Shown here: positions 35,257 to 47,622 of the stretch, piece by piece
How the letters are laid out: each line of letters starts with the position of its first letter
Position numbering within the stretch: the first letter of the stretch is position 1
Assembly (NCBI RefSeq): GCF_019799965.1
Contig: NZ_JABGCJ010000010.1
Span: 1 to 64,000, forward strand
Origin: Modestobacter italicus
GTDB lineage: Bacteria > Actinomycetota > Actinomycetes > Mycobacteriales > Geodermatophilaceae
DNA length: 64,000 nt
Reading direction: 5' to 3'
Translations under genes and position numbers: made by a program
Notes under the pieces: model-generated
Told to the model about the DNA's origin: nothing
The model's database searches: none
Seen by the model: only the letters and a program-made list of their open reading frames with translations

Positions 35257-37086
35257 GTGCCGACGCCGGAGGTCGACTACCCGCCACCGTTGGACCGCCC
35301 GGTCCAGCCACCCCCGGCGCCGGCGGAGACCGGCGGGGCGGACGTGGCGCCCCAGCAGGTGCTGCTGGGCGCCGGCGTGGTCGCCGTGGTGGCGGCCGGC
35401 ACCGCCTCGCTGACCGACGCGGGCTCGCCGGCCGGCCTGCTGGTGGTGACGCTGCTGACCGCGGCCGCCACGGCGGGGTCGCTGCGCGCCGCCCGCCGGG
35501 GGCTGCGCAGCAGTGAGGAGGCGCTCGCCTCGGCCGCGGTGGTGCTCGCCGCCGTCGGCGCGTGGTCGGCCGGCGACGGCAGCGCGGCGGCGGTGCTGCT
35601 GGCCCTGCTGGCCCCGGTCTTCACCGTGCTGGCCCTCATCGCCCGCACAACCCTGACCTGGCCGGTCGCTGCCTGGTCGGCCGTGCAGTGCGCGGTGCTC
35701 AGCGGCCTCACCGGTTCCAGCCTGTCGCTCTCCCCGCACTCCGCCGTCGTGCTCGCCACCGCCGTCACCGGGGTGCTGGTCACCCTCGTCGTCCGCCGGG
35801 CCGCGGCGGTGCTGGCCCTGGTGACCACCGCGGCCTGGTGGTCCACCGGGGTCGTCGAGGGCTCCGCCCTGGTGTGGACGACGGAGTCGGTGGGCACCGC
35901 GCTGCTGCCAGGGGCGCTCATGCTGGCCGCGGCCGGCGGGCTGCTCGCCCTGCGCCGCCGCCGGGACCTCCGGCCGTTGCTCGGGCCACGGGCCGCGGTC
36001 CCGGTCCTGGCCGGCTCGGTCGCCGGCGCGGCGGTGTCCGGGGTGCTGCAGGCCGCCGGGCCGGGAGGCGTGATGGCCAGCGGCTACCTGGGGCTGGTGC
36101 TCGCCGCGGTGGTGGGCACGGTGGCCTCCCCCAGGCCCACCGCACTGCTCCGCCCGGCCGGTCTGGCCACCTCGGCGGTGCTCACCGGGCTCGCCGTCGT
36201 CCAGCTGTTCGGCTCCGGGCACTGGTCCGCGCTGGCCGCGCTGCTCGCGGCGGCCGCCGTCCCGGCCGTGATCGTGGCGGCCCGGCAGCCGGCCGACCGG
36301 CCCGGCGCCCTGCCGGTCGCGGTGGTCTGCCTGGCCGCCGCGGTGCTGTTCGCCGAGGCCGACGGCAGCCTCTCCCCCGGGTGGGCCGGCCCGCTGCTCG
36401 TCGGGCTCTGCGTGCTCGCGCTGGCCGGCGCCACCGCGCTGCGCCGGCACCGCACCGAGGTGCCGCTGGCGTGGACCGCCGCCGCCGTCGCCGTCGCAGG
36501 CCTCGCGCACCTGGCGCGCGCCGGGGACGCCACCGGGCTGGCCGCGGGCCTGGCCGTGGTGGGCGTGGCCTTCCTCGGGCACGGCACCGTCACCGGCCGG
36601 GCGCCGTCCCGCGCCGGCGGCTGCGTCGGCCTGGTGCTCGCCGCCTGGCTGGCTGCCGGGTCCGCGGGGGTCGAGGTGCCGGAGGCCTACACGCTGCCTG
36701 CCGCTGTCGTGCTGTGGCTGTACTCAGGACGACGGCTGTCCACCGGCGCCTCCTGGCCGGCCTGGGGACCGGGCCTTGTCGTCGCCTTCACCCCGTCGAC
36801 CTGGCACGCCGTCACCGAGCCCGAGCTCACCCGGTTGGTGCTGCTGCTGGTCGCCGCCACGCTGGTGGCCACCGCCGGCGCCCGCTGGGGGGTGCAGGCA
36901 CCGCTCGTCGTGGGTGCCGTCGCCCTCGCCGCGGCCGCGGTCGGCCGGCTGACCGTGTACCTCCCGCTGCCCGGCTTGCTCGCGGTGGCCGCCGCGGGCA
37001 TCGTCCTGTTGCTGGTCGGCGCGGTGTACGAGGAGCGGCGGGAGCGCGCTCGGGCCGCCTTCGCCCGCGTCGCCGACCTGCGCTGA
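35257..37086 (+). CDS. Large polytopic membrane protein of unknown function
   Basis: A 609-residue protein consisting almost entirely of Ala/Leu/Val-rich membrane helices (about 20), after a cytoplasmic Pro-rich start (MPTPEVDYPPPLDRPVQPPP) and before a basic tail (YEERRERARAAFARVADLR). The tail resembles that of an actinobacterial family of SCO-type integral membrane proteins, but I cannot name it. No transporter motif is evident. The GTG at 35257 is preceded by GGGAGGAGG. Convergent with the acetyltransferase gene; only 9 bp separate the stops. Confidence 0.82.
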   Translation: MPTPEVDYPPPLDRPVQPPPAPAETGGADVAPQQVLLGAGVVAVVAAGTASLTDAGSPAGLLVVTLLTAAATAGSLRAARRGLRSSEEALASAAVVLAAVGAWSAGDGSAAAVLLALLAPVFTVLALIARTTLTWPVAAWSAVQCAVLSGLTGSSLSLSPHSAVVLATAVTGVLVTLVVRRAAAVLALVTTAAWWSTGVVEGSALVWTTESVGTALLPGALMLAAAGGLLALRRRRDLRPLLGPRAAVPVLAGSVAGAAVSGVLQAAGPGGVMASGYLGLVLAAVVGTVASPRPTALLRPAGLATSAVLTGLAVVQLFGSGHWSALAALLAAAAVPAVIVAARQPADRPGALPVAVVCLAAAVLFAEADGSLSPGWAGPLLVGLCVLALAGATALRRHRTEVPLAWTAAAVAVAGLAHLARAGDATGLAAGLAVVGVAFLGHGTVTGRAPSRAGGCVGLVLAAWLAAGSAGVEVPEAYTLPAAVVLWLYSGRRLSTGASWPAWGPGLVVAFTPSTWHAVTEPELTRLVLLLVAATLVATAGARWGVQAPLVVGAVALAAAAVGRLTVYLPLPGLLAVAAAGIVLLLVGAVYEERRERARAAFARVADLR

Positions 37087-37095
37087 CTGCCGCTG

Positions 37096-37782
37096 TTACA
37101 GCCGCTGTACCAACGACGCGACGCGGCGCCCCGGACCGAACAGCACCTCCGCGCCCACGGGATGCCACCCCGCGGCGAGGAACGACCGGAGCGAGGCGAC
37201 GTTCGCCGGTGCGACCTGGGCCCACGCCCGCTCCGCCTGCGGCACGAGGGCCGGGGCGGCCGCCGCCAGCGCGGTGCCCAGCCCGCGGCCACGGGCGGAC
37301 GGGTGGACCTCCACGCCCACCTCCCAGCGCCCGCAGACGCCCTGGCCGAGGGTGAGCAGCGCGGTGCCGTCGGGCGTCGTCCAGACCCGGACGTCGGTTC
37401 GGTGGGCCAGCGCCCGCCGGACCCGCGGGTGCTCCCCCGGGCCGGTCTCCACGAGGTCCAGGCCGGGGTCGGCCGGAGCGGGCGGGGCGACCAGCAGGGC
37501 GTCCAGGACGCCGGGCTCGGCACCCACCCGGTCGGCCAGTGTCGAGAGGAAGCGGGCGCCCAGCGGCGCCTCGATCGGCTCGTGGGCGACCTGGGCGGCC
37601 ACCCAGGCCGGGTCGACGTCGGCGGCGACCACGTGCCAGCCGGTGCCCCCGACGACGAGTGCCCGCACCCGCCGTCCGTCTGAGAGGGCAGGTGCGGGCA
37701 CCGTGGTCACGCTGGCGTCGGCCGGCGGGGTCTCCCCCGCGGCCAGCCGGTCCAGGAGACCGGGAAGGAGCTCAGAGCTCAC
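37096..37782 (-). CDS. GNAT-family N-acetyltransferase
   Basis: A 228-residue protein. The acetyl-CoA pyrophosphate loop is GVEVHPSARGRGLGTALAAA (about 155-174), fitting the GNAT R/Q-x-x-G-x-G/A motif, followed by WAQVAPANVASLRSFLAAGW. The N-terminal 100 residues are less conserved. Substrate unknown. Its GTG start overlaps the sufT stop by 4 bp, making it the last gene of the suf operon, though it need not act in Fe-S assembly. Confidence 0.87.
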   Translation of the reverse strand: MSSELLPGLLDRLAAGETPPADASVTTVPAPALSDGRRVRALVVGGTGWHVVAADVDPAWVAAQVAHEPIEAPLGARFLSTLADRVGAEPGVLDALLVAPPAPADPGLDLVETGPGEHPRVRRALAHRTDVRVWTTPDGTALLTLGQGVCGRWEVGVEVHPSARGRGLGTALAAAAPALVPQAERAWAQVAPANVASLRSFLAAGWHPVGAEVLFGPGRRVASLVQRL

Positions 37783-38162
37783 ACACGGAAGCCGAGGGCC
37801 CGGAGCTGCTCGCGGCCGTCGTCGGTGATCTTGTCCGGGCCCCACGGCGGCATCCAGACCCAGTTGATCCGGATGTCGTCGACGAGGCCGGGGCCGGGGC
37901 CGCCGGTGAGGGCCTGGCGGGCCTGGTCCTCGATGACGTCGGTCAGCGGGCAGGCCGCCGAGGTCAGGGTCATGTCGATGATCGCGACGTTGGCCTCGGT
38001 GTCGACGTCCAGGCCGTAGACCAGGCCGAGGTCGACGACGTTGACGCCCAGCTCGGGGTCGACGACGTCGCGCATGGCCTCCTCGACGTCCTCGAGCAGG
38101 GCGGACTTGCCGCCGAAGATGCCGGCGTCGGCGGTGGCGGTGTCGGGCGTGTTCTCGGTCAT
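37779..38162 (-). CDS. sufT: SufT-type (MIP18/DUF59) Fe-S assembly protein
   Basis: A 127-residue protein: VEEAMRDVVDPELGVNVVDL and MTLTSAACPLTDVIEDQ (with the conserved Cys) define the DUF59/MIP18 family. SufT helps mature Fe-S proteins when iron or demand is limiting. Position and 4-bp overlap with sufU confirm the assignment. Confidence 0.93.
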   Translation of the reverse strand: MTENTPDTATADAGIFGGKSALLEDVEEAMRDVVDPELGVNVVDLGLVYGLDVDTEANVAIIDMTLTSAACPLTDVIEDQARQALTGGPGPGLVDDIRINWVWMPPWGPDKITDDGREQLRALGFRV

Positions 38163-38625
38163 GCGTTCTCTCCCGTCGGGGCGGTGGACAGGGCGCGGGC
38201 GCTCGCGTCCTTCAGCGCCATCCAGCTCATCAGTGCGCACTTGACCCGTGCCGGGTACTTGGAGACCCCGGCGAAGGCGACGGCGTCCTCGAGGTCGTCC
38301 TCCAGCCGCTCGGCCACGGCGGCGTCGCCCTTGCTCTGCATCAGCGTCATGAACTGCTCGCCGGTCTGCAGGGCGTCGGTGACGCTCTTGCCCAGCACCA
38401 GGTCGTACATCGCCGAGACCGACGCCTGGCTGATCGAGCAGCCCATCCCCTCGTAGGAGACGTCGGCGATGGTGTCGCCGTCCAGGTGCACCCGCAGGGT
38501 CACCTCGTCACCGCACGTCGGGTTGACGTGGTGCACCTCGGCCTCGAACGGGTCGCGGAGTCCGCGGCCGTGGGGGTTCCGGTAGTGGTCCAGGATGATG
38601 TCCTGGTACATCGACTGCAGCTGCA

Positions 38626-38626
<1 letters not shown>
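38159..38626 (-). CDS. sufU: SufU, zinc-dependent sulfur acceptor of the SUF system
   Basis: A 155-residue protein. Conserved residues: Cys about 40 with the nearby Asp (NPTCGDEV), Cys about 66 (GMGCSISQAS) and Cys about 127 (VKCALMSW), matching the zinc and sulfur-accepting ligands of SufU. It takes persulfide sulfur from SufS to feed SufBCD. Start overlaps the sufS stop. Confidence 0.95.
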
Positions 38627-40787
<2,161 letters not shown>

Positions 40788-40805
40788 GGGTTTCTCGCTC
40801 CTTGG

Positions 40806-41147
40806 TCAGTTGGCCGCGGCGAGGCGGGCGTCGACGTCGACCAGGACGTCGTCACCCTCCACCCGGACCGGGTACACGGGGACCGGCTCGGTGGCCGGCA
40901 GGTTGGTGGGTGCGCCGGTGCGCAGGTCGAAGCACGACCCGTGCAGCGCGCACTCGATGGTGGGGGCGCCGTCGACCTCGTCCAGGTCGCCGTCGGTCAG
41001 CGGGACGTCGGCGTGCGAGCACCGGTCCTCGATCGCGTACAGGTCGCCGTCGAAGTCCACGACCGCGACGTCCACGTCGGTGAGCTCGATCCGCAGGGCG
41101 CCGTCCTCGGGCACCTCGGACCGCGCACAGACCCGCTCGAAGGCCAT
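40806..41147 (-). CDS. Rieske-type [2Fe-2S] ferredoxin in the suf operon
   Basis: A 113-residue protein of the non-heme dioxygenase ferredoxin type. Cluster ligands: C-x-H in RCSHADVPL and C-x2-H in ECALHGSCFDL. Such a gene between sufD and sufC is common in actinobacteria; it may supply electrons during cluster assembly, though its role is not proven. One base separates its start from the sufD stop. Confidence 0.92.
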   Translation of the reverse strand: MAFERVCARSEVPEDGALRIELTDVDVAVVDFDGDLYAIEDRCSHADVPLTDGDLDEVDGAPTIECALHGSCFDLRTGAPTNLPATEPVPVYPVRVEGDDVLVDVDARLAAAN

Positions 41148-41148
41148 C

Positions 41149-42477
41149 TCAGCCCACCTCGACGGGCTGCTCGTCGAGCTCGGGCAGCGCACCGAGCCGG
41201 CGCTCGATGGAGGTCATCAGCCGGTCCTGCAGCTCGGGGATCCCGATGTGCTGGACGACGTCGGCGAAGAAGCCGCGGACGACCAGGCGCCGCGCGGTCT
41301 CCGCGTCGATCCCGCGCGAGCAGAGGTAGAACAGCTGCTCGTCGTCGAACCGGCCGGTGGCGCTGGCGTGCCCGGCGCCGACGATCTCGCCGGTCTCGAT
41401 CTCCAGGTTCGGCACCGAGTCCGCCCGCGCCCCGTCGGTGAGGACCAGGTTGCGGTTGAGCTCGTAGGTGTCGGTGCCGGTGGCCGCCGGACGGATCCGC
41501 ACGTCGCCGACCCACACGCTGTGCGCCTGCTCGCCCTGCAGCGCGCCCTTGTAGACGACGTTGCTGCGGCAGTTGGGAGTGCCGTGGTCGACCCAGAGGC
41601 GGTGCTCCTGGTGCTGGGTCTCGTCGGCGAAGTACAGGCCGAACATGTCCACCGAGCCGCCGGGGCCGGCGTACTGCACGTTGCTGACCAGCCGGACGAG
41701 GTCGCCGCCCAGGGTGACCACGACCTGCTTGAGCGTGGCGTCCCGGCCGACGACGGCGTCGAACTGCCCGCCGTGCACCGTGCCCGGGGCCCAGTCCTGC
41801 ACCGAGACGACGGTCAGCTGCGCGCCGTCGCCGAGCAGGAACGCGACCCCGCCGGAGTAGCGGGCCAGGCCCGAGTGGTCCAGCACGACCGTGGCCTGGG
41901 CGAACTGCCCGACCTCGACGACCAGCTGGCCCCAGACGACGTCCTCGTCGCCGGTGCCGGACAGGCCCAGGCGCACCGGGCGGTCGAGCACGGCGTCCTT
42001 GGCGATCCGGACGACGGTGGCGTCCCCACTGCGCTGGCGGGTGAGCGCCGCGAGCCGGTCGACCGGCTCGGGCAGGCCCTTGAGCAGCGGGTCGTCGGCC
42101 GGCACCGAGGTCAGCTCGACGCCCTCGGGCAGGTCGGTGTCCCACTGCAGGGACGCCTCCGACGGTGCGCCGTCCAGCAGCGCGCGGACACGGCGCATCG
42201 GGGTGAAGCGCCACTCCTCCTCGCGGCCGGTGGGCACGGGGAAGGCGTCCGGGTCGGTGGAGGTGAACCGCTCGGCCGGCGAGCCGGTGGGAGTCGGCCC
42301 GCCGTGCGAGTGCGAGCCCGGCGGGACGTCGCCGGCGGTGCCGGTGCCGGCCGCCGGGGTGGTCGGCGGCCCGGCCTGGGCCCCCACGCCGGGAGCGAAG
42401 AGCTCCCCGGCGAGGGTGGCCGAGTCCGTGGTCAGCGTGGTCTGGTCGTCAGTACCGGTGTTCTGTGGAGCCGACAT
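41149..42477 (-). CDS. sufD: SufD, scaffold subunit
   Basis: A 442-residue beta-helix protein pairing with SufB and SufC. Recognised by REEEWRFTPMRRVRAL near the start of the conserved part, by HRLWVDHGTPNCRSNVVYKG and by GHASATGRFDDEQLFYLCSRG. The first 70 residues are Gly/Thr/Pro-rich and poorly conserved. ATG 42477 overlaps the sufB stop by one base (TGATG). Confidence 0.95.
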   Translation of the reverse strand: MSAPQNTGTDDQTTLTTDSATLAGELFAPGVGAQAGPPTTPAAGTGTAGDVPPGSHSHGGPTPTGSPAERFTSTDPDAFPVPTGREEEWRFTPMRRVRALLDGAPSEASLQWDTDLPEGVELTSVPADDPLLKGLPEPVDRLAALTRQRSGDATVVRIAKDAVLDRPVRLGLSGTGDEDVVWGQLVVEVGQFAQATVVLDHSGLARYSGGVAFLLGDGAQLTVVSVQDWAPGTVHGGQFDAVVGRDATLKQVVVTLGGDLVRLVSNVQYAGPGGSVDMFGLYFADETQHQEHRLWVDHGTPNCRSNVVYKGALQGEQAHSVWVGDVRIRPAATGTDTYELNRNLVLTDGARADSVPNLEIETGEIVGAGHASATGRFDDEQLFYLCSRGIDAETARRLVVRGFFADVVQHIGIPELQDRLMTSIERRLGALPELDEQPVEVG

Positions 42478-43916
42478 CAGCCGACGGCACCTTCCATCTG
42501 CAGCTCGATCAGGCGGTTGAGCTCGAGGGCGTACTCCATCGGCAGCTCCCGGGCGATCGGCTCGACGAAGCCGCGAACGACCATCGCCATGGCCTCGTCC
42601 TCGGAGAGCCCGCGACTCATCAGGTAGAACAGCTGGTCGTCGCTGACCCGCGAGACCGTGGCCTCGTGGCCCATGGCGACGTCGTCCTCGCGGACGTCGA
42701 CGTAGGGGTAGGTGTCCGACCGGCTGATCGTGTCGACCAGCAGCGCGTCGCACTTGACCGTCGACTTGGAGCCGTAGGCGCCCTCGTCGACCTGCACCAG
42801 CCCGCGGTAGGAGGTACGGCCACCGCCCCGGGCCACCGACTTGGACACGATGGTCGAGGAGGTGTGCGGCGCGGCGTGCACCATCTTGGCGCCGGCGTCC
42901 TGGTGCTGGCCCTCGCCGGCGAAGGCGATGGACATGACCTCGCCCTTGGCGTGCTCACCGGTCATCCACACGGCCGGGTACTTCATCGTCACCTTGGAGC
43001 CGATGTTGCCGTCGACCCACTCCATGGTCGCGCCCTCGTGGGCCACGGCCCGCTTGGTGACCAGGTTGTAGACGTTGTTCGACCAGTTCTGGATGGTCGT
43101 GTACCGGCAGCGCGCGTTCTTCTTCACGATGATCTCGACGACCGCGGAGTGCAGCGAGTCGGTCTTGTAGATCGGCGCGGTGCAGCCCTCGACGTAGTGC
43201 ACGTAGGCACCCTCGTCGATGATCATGAGGGTCCGCTCGAACTGGCCCATGTTCTCGGTGTTGATCCGGAAGTAGGCCTGCAGCGGGATCTCCACGTGGA
43301 CGCCCTTGGGCACGTAGATGAACGAGCCACCCGACCACACCGCGGTGTTCAGCGCGGAGAACTTGTTGTCCCCGGCCGGGATGACCGACCCGAAGTACTC
43401 GCGGAACAGCTCGGGCTGCTCGCGCAGCGCGGTGTCGGTGTCCAGGAACAGGACGCCCTGCTCCTCGAGGTCCTCACGGATCTTGTGGTAGACGACCTCG
43501 GACTCGTACTGGGCCGCGACACCGGAGACCAGCCGCTGCTTCTCCGCCTCCGGGATGCCCAGCTTGTCGTAGGTGTTCTTGATGTCGTCGGGCAGGTCCT
43601 CCCACGAGGTGGCCTGCGCCTCGGTCGACCGCACGAAGTACTTGATGTTCTGGAAGTCGATGCCGGAGAGGTCCGAGCCCCAGTCGGGCATGGGCTTCTT
43701 GCCGAAGATCTTCAGCGCCTTGAGCCGGCGCTCCAGCATCCACTCCGGCTCGTTCTTGCGACGCGAGATGTCGCGGACGACGTCCTCGTTGATGCCGCGG
43801 GTGGCCGAGGCGCCGGCGGCGTCGGTGTCGGCCCACCCGTACTTGTAACGACCGAGCGCATCGATCGTCTCGTCCTGCGTCATCGGCGCGCTGGGCACCG
43901 GCTGCGTGGTGGTCAT
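42477..43916 (-). CDS. sufB: SufB, scaffold subunit
   Basis: A 479-residue core subunit where clusters form. Clear motifs include [48 protein letters not shown] with the conserved Cys, and [20 protein letters not shown]. No intein is present, unlike some mycobacterial SufB genes. Start overlaps the sufR stop by 4 bp. Confidence 0.96.
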   Translation of the reverse strand: MTTTQPVPSAPMTQDETIDALGRYKYGWADTDAAGASATRGINEDVVRDISRRKNEPEWMLERRLKALKIFGKKPMPDWGSDLSGIDFQNIKYFVRSTEAQATSWEDLPDDIKNTYDKLGIPEAEKQRLVSGVAAQYESEVVYHKIREDLEEQGVLFLDTDTALREQPELFREYFGSVIPAGDNKFSALNTAVWSGGSFIYVPKGVHVEIPLQAYFRINTENMGQFERTLMIIDEGAYVHYVEGCTAPIYKTDSLHSAVVEIIVKKNARCRYTTIQNWSNNVYNLVTKRAVAHEGATMEWVDGNIGSKVTMKYPAVWMTGEHAKGEVMSIAFAGEGQHQDAGAKMVHAAPHTSSTIVSKSVARGGGRTSYRGLVQVDEGAYGSKSTVKCDALLVDTISRSDTYPYVDVREDDVAMGHEATVSRVSDDQLFYLMSRGLSEDEAMAMVVRGFVEPIARELPMEYALELNRLIELQMEGAVG

Positions 43917-44797
43917 GCGGGGGTCCTCTCCCGGTCGATCGAGGGGGTGCTGCGAGTGCTGGCGCCGGCGGCCGGAGCCGGGACGCGACCAGCAGGTACA
44001 GGGTGTGGCAGGTCGGCTTTGTTCCCGCCGCGGGCCGTGGCCCGGCCCGGTGCACGCTGCGCGGGCACGGGCTGGGCCGGTATGTGGTCAGGGGTGGACT
44101 GGGCGGGGATGTGCGTGGTGCAGATCCCGTCGCCGTGGGCGATGGTGGCCAGTCGCTGCACGTGCGTGCCGACCAGCCGGCTGATCACCGCGGTCTCAGC
44201 GTCGCACAGCTGGGGGAACTCGGCGGCGACGTGGGCCACCGGGCAGTGGTGCTGGCACAGCTGGCCACCGCCGCCGCTCCCCGGGCCGGCCAGCGACATC
44301 GCCATCGCCGCGTAGCCCTCGGTGGTCAGCGCGGCGGCGACCACCTGGGCGCGGTCGACCGGCCCGGGCGAGGCCGCCTGCGCCTGCTCCACCACGGTGG
44401 CGCACCGCTCCTCCAGCCCGGACAGCTGCCGCTCGGCCACGGCCCGGACGGCGTCGGGCCCGCCGTGCTCGGCCACGAACCGGAGCGCGGTGAGCGCCAG
44501 GTCGTCGTAGGCGTGCGGGAAGGCCGACCGGCCGGCGTCGGTGAGGGCGAACCGGCGCGCGGGCCGGCCCCTCCCCCGCTGCCCACCGGGGGCCTCGCGC
44601 TCGGTGACCCGGCCGGCGGCGACCAGCCCGTCGAGGTGCCGGCGCACCGCCGCGGCCGAGATGCCCAGCCGGGCGGCCAGCTCGGCGGCGGACTGCGGAC
44701 CGTGCTCGAGCAGCAGCGCGCTCACCCGGACGCGGGTGCGGCCGTCTTCTGCCGGCGCACCGGCAGGGACGGCGGCGCGAGCCGCAGCAGTTTCCAC
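43913..44797 (-). CDS. sufR: SufR-like Fe-S sensing repressor of the suf operon
   Basis: A 294-residue winged-helix regulator. Residues 24-90 contain the HTH ([20 protein letters not shown] then [12 protein letters not shown] wing). Cluster-ligand candidates are Cys181, Cys185, Cys198 ([15 protein letters not shown]) and Cys226 (GDGICTTH), as in SufR proteins. The last 65 residues are a Pro/Ala-rich tail not usual in the family. The GTG at 44797 has no ribosome site; a -10-like CACAAT lies 6 nt upstream. First gene of the sufR-B-D-C-S-U-T operon, probably self-repressed when clusters are plentiful. Confidence 0.93.
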   Translation of the reverse strand: METAAARAAVPAGAPAEDGRTRVRVSALLLEHGPQSAAELAARLGISAAAVRRHLDGLVAAGRVTEREAPGGQRGRGRPARRFALTDAGRSAFPHAYDDLALTALRFVAEHGGPDAVRAVAERQLSGLEERCATVVEQAQAASPGPVDRAQVVAAALTTEGYAAMAMSLAGPGSGGGGQLCQHHCPVAHVAAEFPQLCDAETAVISRLVGTHVQRLATIAHGDGICTTHIPAQSTPDHIPAQPVPAQRAPGRATARGGNKADLPHPVPAGRVPAPAAGASTRSTPSIDRERTPA

Positions 44798-44809
44798 AAC
44801 ACGATTGTG
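44795..44809 (-). promoter_or_regulatory. Candidate SufR operator over the suf promoter and start codon
   Basis: CACAA-CACGA-TTGTG is a 5-5-5 inverted repeat. It overlaps the putative -10 (CACAAT on the minus strand, 44804-44809) and the GTG start. A possible -35 TTGCGG lies 16 bp further up. The form resembles known mycobacterial SufR sites (ACACT-N5-TGTGA). Confidence 0.55.
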
Positions 44810-44820
44810 TGCTTAATCGA

Positions 44821-44858
44821 GGAGCCCGCAAGCAAGGCGGACCTTACTTGCGGGCTCC
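44821..44858 (-). terminator. Terminator of the Clp ATPase gene
   Basis: GGAGCCCGCAAG and CTTGCGGGCTCC form a perfect 12-bp stem with a 14-nt loop between the Clp stop (44881) and the sufR promoter. Part of the 3' arm overlaps the possible suf -35. Confidence 0.7.
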
Positions 44859-44880
44859 ACGCGCACCACGGAGAGGGACG

Positions 44881-47442
44881 TCACACCGCAGCGGGCGACG
44901 AGGCCTCCGCCTCCGCGACGGTGTTCGGCTCGACGTCGGACACCTGGAGGCTCAGGGCGCCGTCCACGACGTCCACCCGCACCCGCTGGCCGGCCTGCAG
45001 GTCACCGCCGAGCACCAGCCGGGAGAGCCGGTTGTCGACCTCCCGCTGGATCGCCCGGCGCAGCGGGCGCGCACCGAACTGGCGCTCGAAGCCCCGCTCG
45101 GCCAGCCAGGAGACCGCCGCCGGGGTGAACTCGACCGCGATGTCCTGGGCGGCCAGCCGACGCCGGGTCTCGTCCAGCAGCAGGTCGGTGATCCGGGCCA
45201 GCTGCTCGGCCTCCAGCTGCCGGAAGACCACGATCTCGTCGATCCGGTTGAGGAACTCCGGACGGAAGGCCTCCCGCAGCCGGCGCATCACCTGGTCGCG
45301 CAGGTCGTCGCCGGCGTCCCCGTTGGCGGTGAAGCCCAGCGGCCCGCGCCCGGCGTTGACGATGGCCTCCGAGCCCAGGTTGCTGGTCATGATCACCACG
45401 GTGTTGGTGAAGTCGACCGTGCGGCCCTGGGAGTCGGTCAGCCGGCCGTCGTCGAGCAGCTGGAGCAGCGTGTTGAACACGTCCGGGTGGGCCTTCTCGA
45501 CCTCGTCGAGCAGCACCACGGAGTACGGACGGCGGCGCACCGCCTCGGTCAGCTGACCGGCGTCCTCGTAGCCGACGTAGCCGGGAGGAGAGCCCACCAG
45601 TCGGCTGACCGTGTGCCGCTCCTGGAACTCGCTCATGTCCAGCCGGACCATCCGGTCGGAGTCACCGAACAGCGCCTCGGCCAGCGCCCGGGCCAGCTCG
45701 GTCTTGCCGACACCGGTGGGCCCGAGGAACAGGAAGCTGCCGATCGGCCGGTCCGGGTCGCCCAGGCCCGCGCGCGAGCGACGGATCGCCTCGGCGACCA
45801 CCTCGACCGCCTCGTCCTGGCCGACGACCCGCTCGTGCAGCACGTCCTCCAGCCGCAGCAGCCGGTCGCGCTCCTCCTCGGTCAGCTGGGCCACCGGGAC
45901 GCCGGTCGCCCGGGAGACCACCTCGGCGATCTCGGCGACCCCGACCTCCGGGATGCCTGCGTCCCCGCCGGACCGCGCCGCCTCCAGCTCGGCCTGCGCC
46001 GTGGTGATCTCGTCGCGCAGCGTGGAGGCCCGCTCGTACTGCTCCGCGGCGACCGCCTGGTCCTTCTCCCGCTGCAGCTCCTGCACCCGCTGCTCGAGCG
46101 TCCGCAGGTCGGTGGTCGGCCGCTTGACCCGCAGCCGGGTGCGCGCACCGGCCTGGTCGATCAGGTCGATCGCCTTGTCCGGCAGGTGCCGGTCGCTGAT
46201 GTAGCGCTGCGACAGCTCGGCGGCGGCGACCAGCGCCTCGTCGGTGAACCGCACCTGGTGGTGCGCCTCGTAGCGGTCCCGCAGCCCGCGCAGGATCTCG
46301 ATGGTGTCCAGCGTGCTCGGCTCGGGCACCAGCACCGGCTGGAAGCGCCGCTCGAGCGCGGCGTCCTTCTCGATGTTGCGGCGGTACTCGTCCAGCGTGG
46401 TGGCGCCGATGATGTGCAGCTCACCGCGGGCCAGCGCCGGCTTGAGCATGTTGCCCGCCCCGGCCGAGCCCTCCGAGCCGCCCGCGTTGACGACGGTGTG
46501 CAGCTCGTCGATGAAGACGATGACCTCGTCGCTGTGCTCGCGGATCTCGTCCATCACCTTCTTCAACCGCTCCTCGAAGTCACCGCGGTACCGGGTGCCG
46601 GCGACCAGGCCGGTGAGGTCGAGCTCCACCAGCCGCCGGCCGCGCAGCGACTCGGGGACGTCACCGTCCACGATCTGCAGGGCGATGCCCTCGGCGATCG
46701 CGGTCTTGCCGACGCCGGCCTCACCGATGAGCACGGGGTTGTTCTTGTTGCGCCGGGACAGGACCTCGATGGTCTGCTCGATCTCCTGGGCGCGGCCGAT
46801 CACCGGGTCGATCTTCCCGTCGCGGGCCATCGCCGTCAGGTCGCGGCCGAACTCGTCCAGCGTCGGGGTGCTGGACGGCGGCTGCTCGCCGGCGCCTCCC
46901 CCGCCGCCGGCGGTCACCGGCCCACCGGCCGCCGCCTGCTGGAGCGCCTCGGGCGTCACCCGGGCACCGCCCAGCACGCGGCCGGCACCGGAGTCGCCGT
47001 TGAGCGCCAGTGCGAACAGCAGGTGCTCGGGGCCGATGTAGGTCGAGCCGCTCGCCCGGGAGACCTGGTGCGCGTCGAGCAGCGCCCGCTTGGCGGCCGG
47101 GGTGAGCGCCGGCGCCTGGCCGATGGGCTCGCCGCCGCCGAGCTGGCCGGCCAGCGCGTCCTGCAGCCGGTCGGCGTCCACGCCGCTGCGGGTCAGCAGC
47201 GTGCGGGTCGGCTCGTGCCCGGCCAGGGCCCAGAGCAGGTGCTCGGTGTCCAGGTCGGGGCTGCCCCACTCGGCGGCCTGCCGCGCTGCCGCGGCGACCA
47301 CCTCCCGGGAGTGCGAGGTGAGCAGCTGGGTGATGTCCACCCGCTGCATGCCACGGCGGGCACCGGGGCCGCCGAGGAACGCCTGGAAGAAGTCGTCGAA
47401 CGGGCCGCCACCGAAGGGCGCGCCCGGGAAGCCGCTGGTCAT
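44881..47442 (-). CDS. Clp protease-type AAA+ ATPase (ClpC-like)
   Basis: An 853-residue Hsp100 ATPase. Gly/Phe-rich start ([19 protein letters not shown]), Clp N-domain repeats (about 35-175), first AAA+ domain with GEAGVGKT and [11 protein letters not shown], a short middle region with a UVR-like hairpin ([19 protein letters not shown]), and second AAA+ domain with [20 protein letters not shown]. The short middle domain and an LGF loop (GPLGFTANG) at the ClpP-contact position point to ClpC rather than ClpB. It probably unfolds substrates for ClpP. GAGGTCTC precedes the ATG at 47442. Whether this is the main ClpC or a second copy cannot be told here. Confidence 0.9.
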   Translation of the reverse strand: MTSGFPGAPFGGGPFDDFFQAFLGGPGARRGMQRVDITQLLTSHSREVVAAAARQAAEWGSPDLDTEHLLWALAGHEPTRTLLTRSGVDADRLQDALAGQLGGGEPIGQAPALTPAAKRALLDAHQVSRASGSTYIGPEHLLFALALNGDSGAGRVLGGARVTPEALQQAAAGGPVTAGGGGGAGEQPPSSTPTLDEFGRDLTAMARDGKIDPVIGRAQEIEQTIEVLSRRNKNNPVLIGEAGVGKTAIAEGIALQIVDGDVPESLRGRRLVELDLTGLVAGTRYRGDFEERLKKVMDEIREHSDEVIVFIDELHTVVNAGGSEGSAGAGNMLKPALARGELHIIGATTLDEYRRNIEKDAALERRFQPVLVPEPSTLDTIEILRGLRDRYEAHHQVRFTDEALVAAAELSQRYISDRHLPDKAIDLIDQAGARTRLRVKRPTTDLRTLEQRVQELQREKDQAVAAEQYERASTLRDEITTAQAELEAARSGGDAGIPEVGVAEIAEVVSRATGVPVAQLTEEERDRLLRLEDVLHERVVGQDEAVEVVAEAIRRSRAGLGDPDRPIGSFLFLGPTGVGKTELARALAEALFGDSDRMVRLDMSEFQERHTVSRLVGSPPGYVGYEDAGQLTEAVRRRPYSVVLLDEVEKAHPDVFNTLLQLLDDGRLTDSQGRTVDFTNTVVIMTSNLGSEAIVNAGRGPLGFTANGDAGDDLRDQVMRRLREAFRPEFLNRIDEIVVFRQLEAEQLARITDLLLDETRRRLAAQDIAVEFTPAAVSWLAERGFERQFGARPLRRAIQREVDNRLSRLVLGGDLQAGQRVRVDVVDGALSLQVSDVEPNTVAEAEASSPAAV

Positions 47443-47609
47443 GTCTGGGAGACCTCTCGTCGGGACGGGACGGCGCTCGCCTGCCCACCGCGGACGCTGC
47501 GCACCGTCCGCCGGGTCACTGCCCCGTCGGTCTGTCGCGCGTCGGCGGTGCCGCCGGCCGGGTGAGCGGGCTCTCTGCTCGAACCGGGGGGCGGGGGCGC
47601 CACGGTAAG

Positions 47610-47615
47610 TAGCAT
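47610..47615 (+). promoter_or_regulatory. -10 element of ctaA (leaderless)
   Basis: TAGCAT lies 7 nt before the GTG at 47623 without a ribosome site. Confidence 0.5.
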
Positions 47616-47622
47616 CCGGGGC

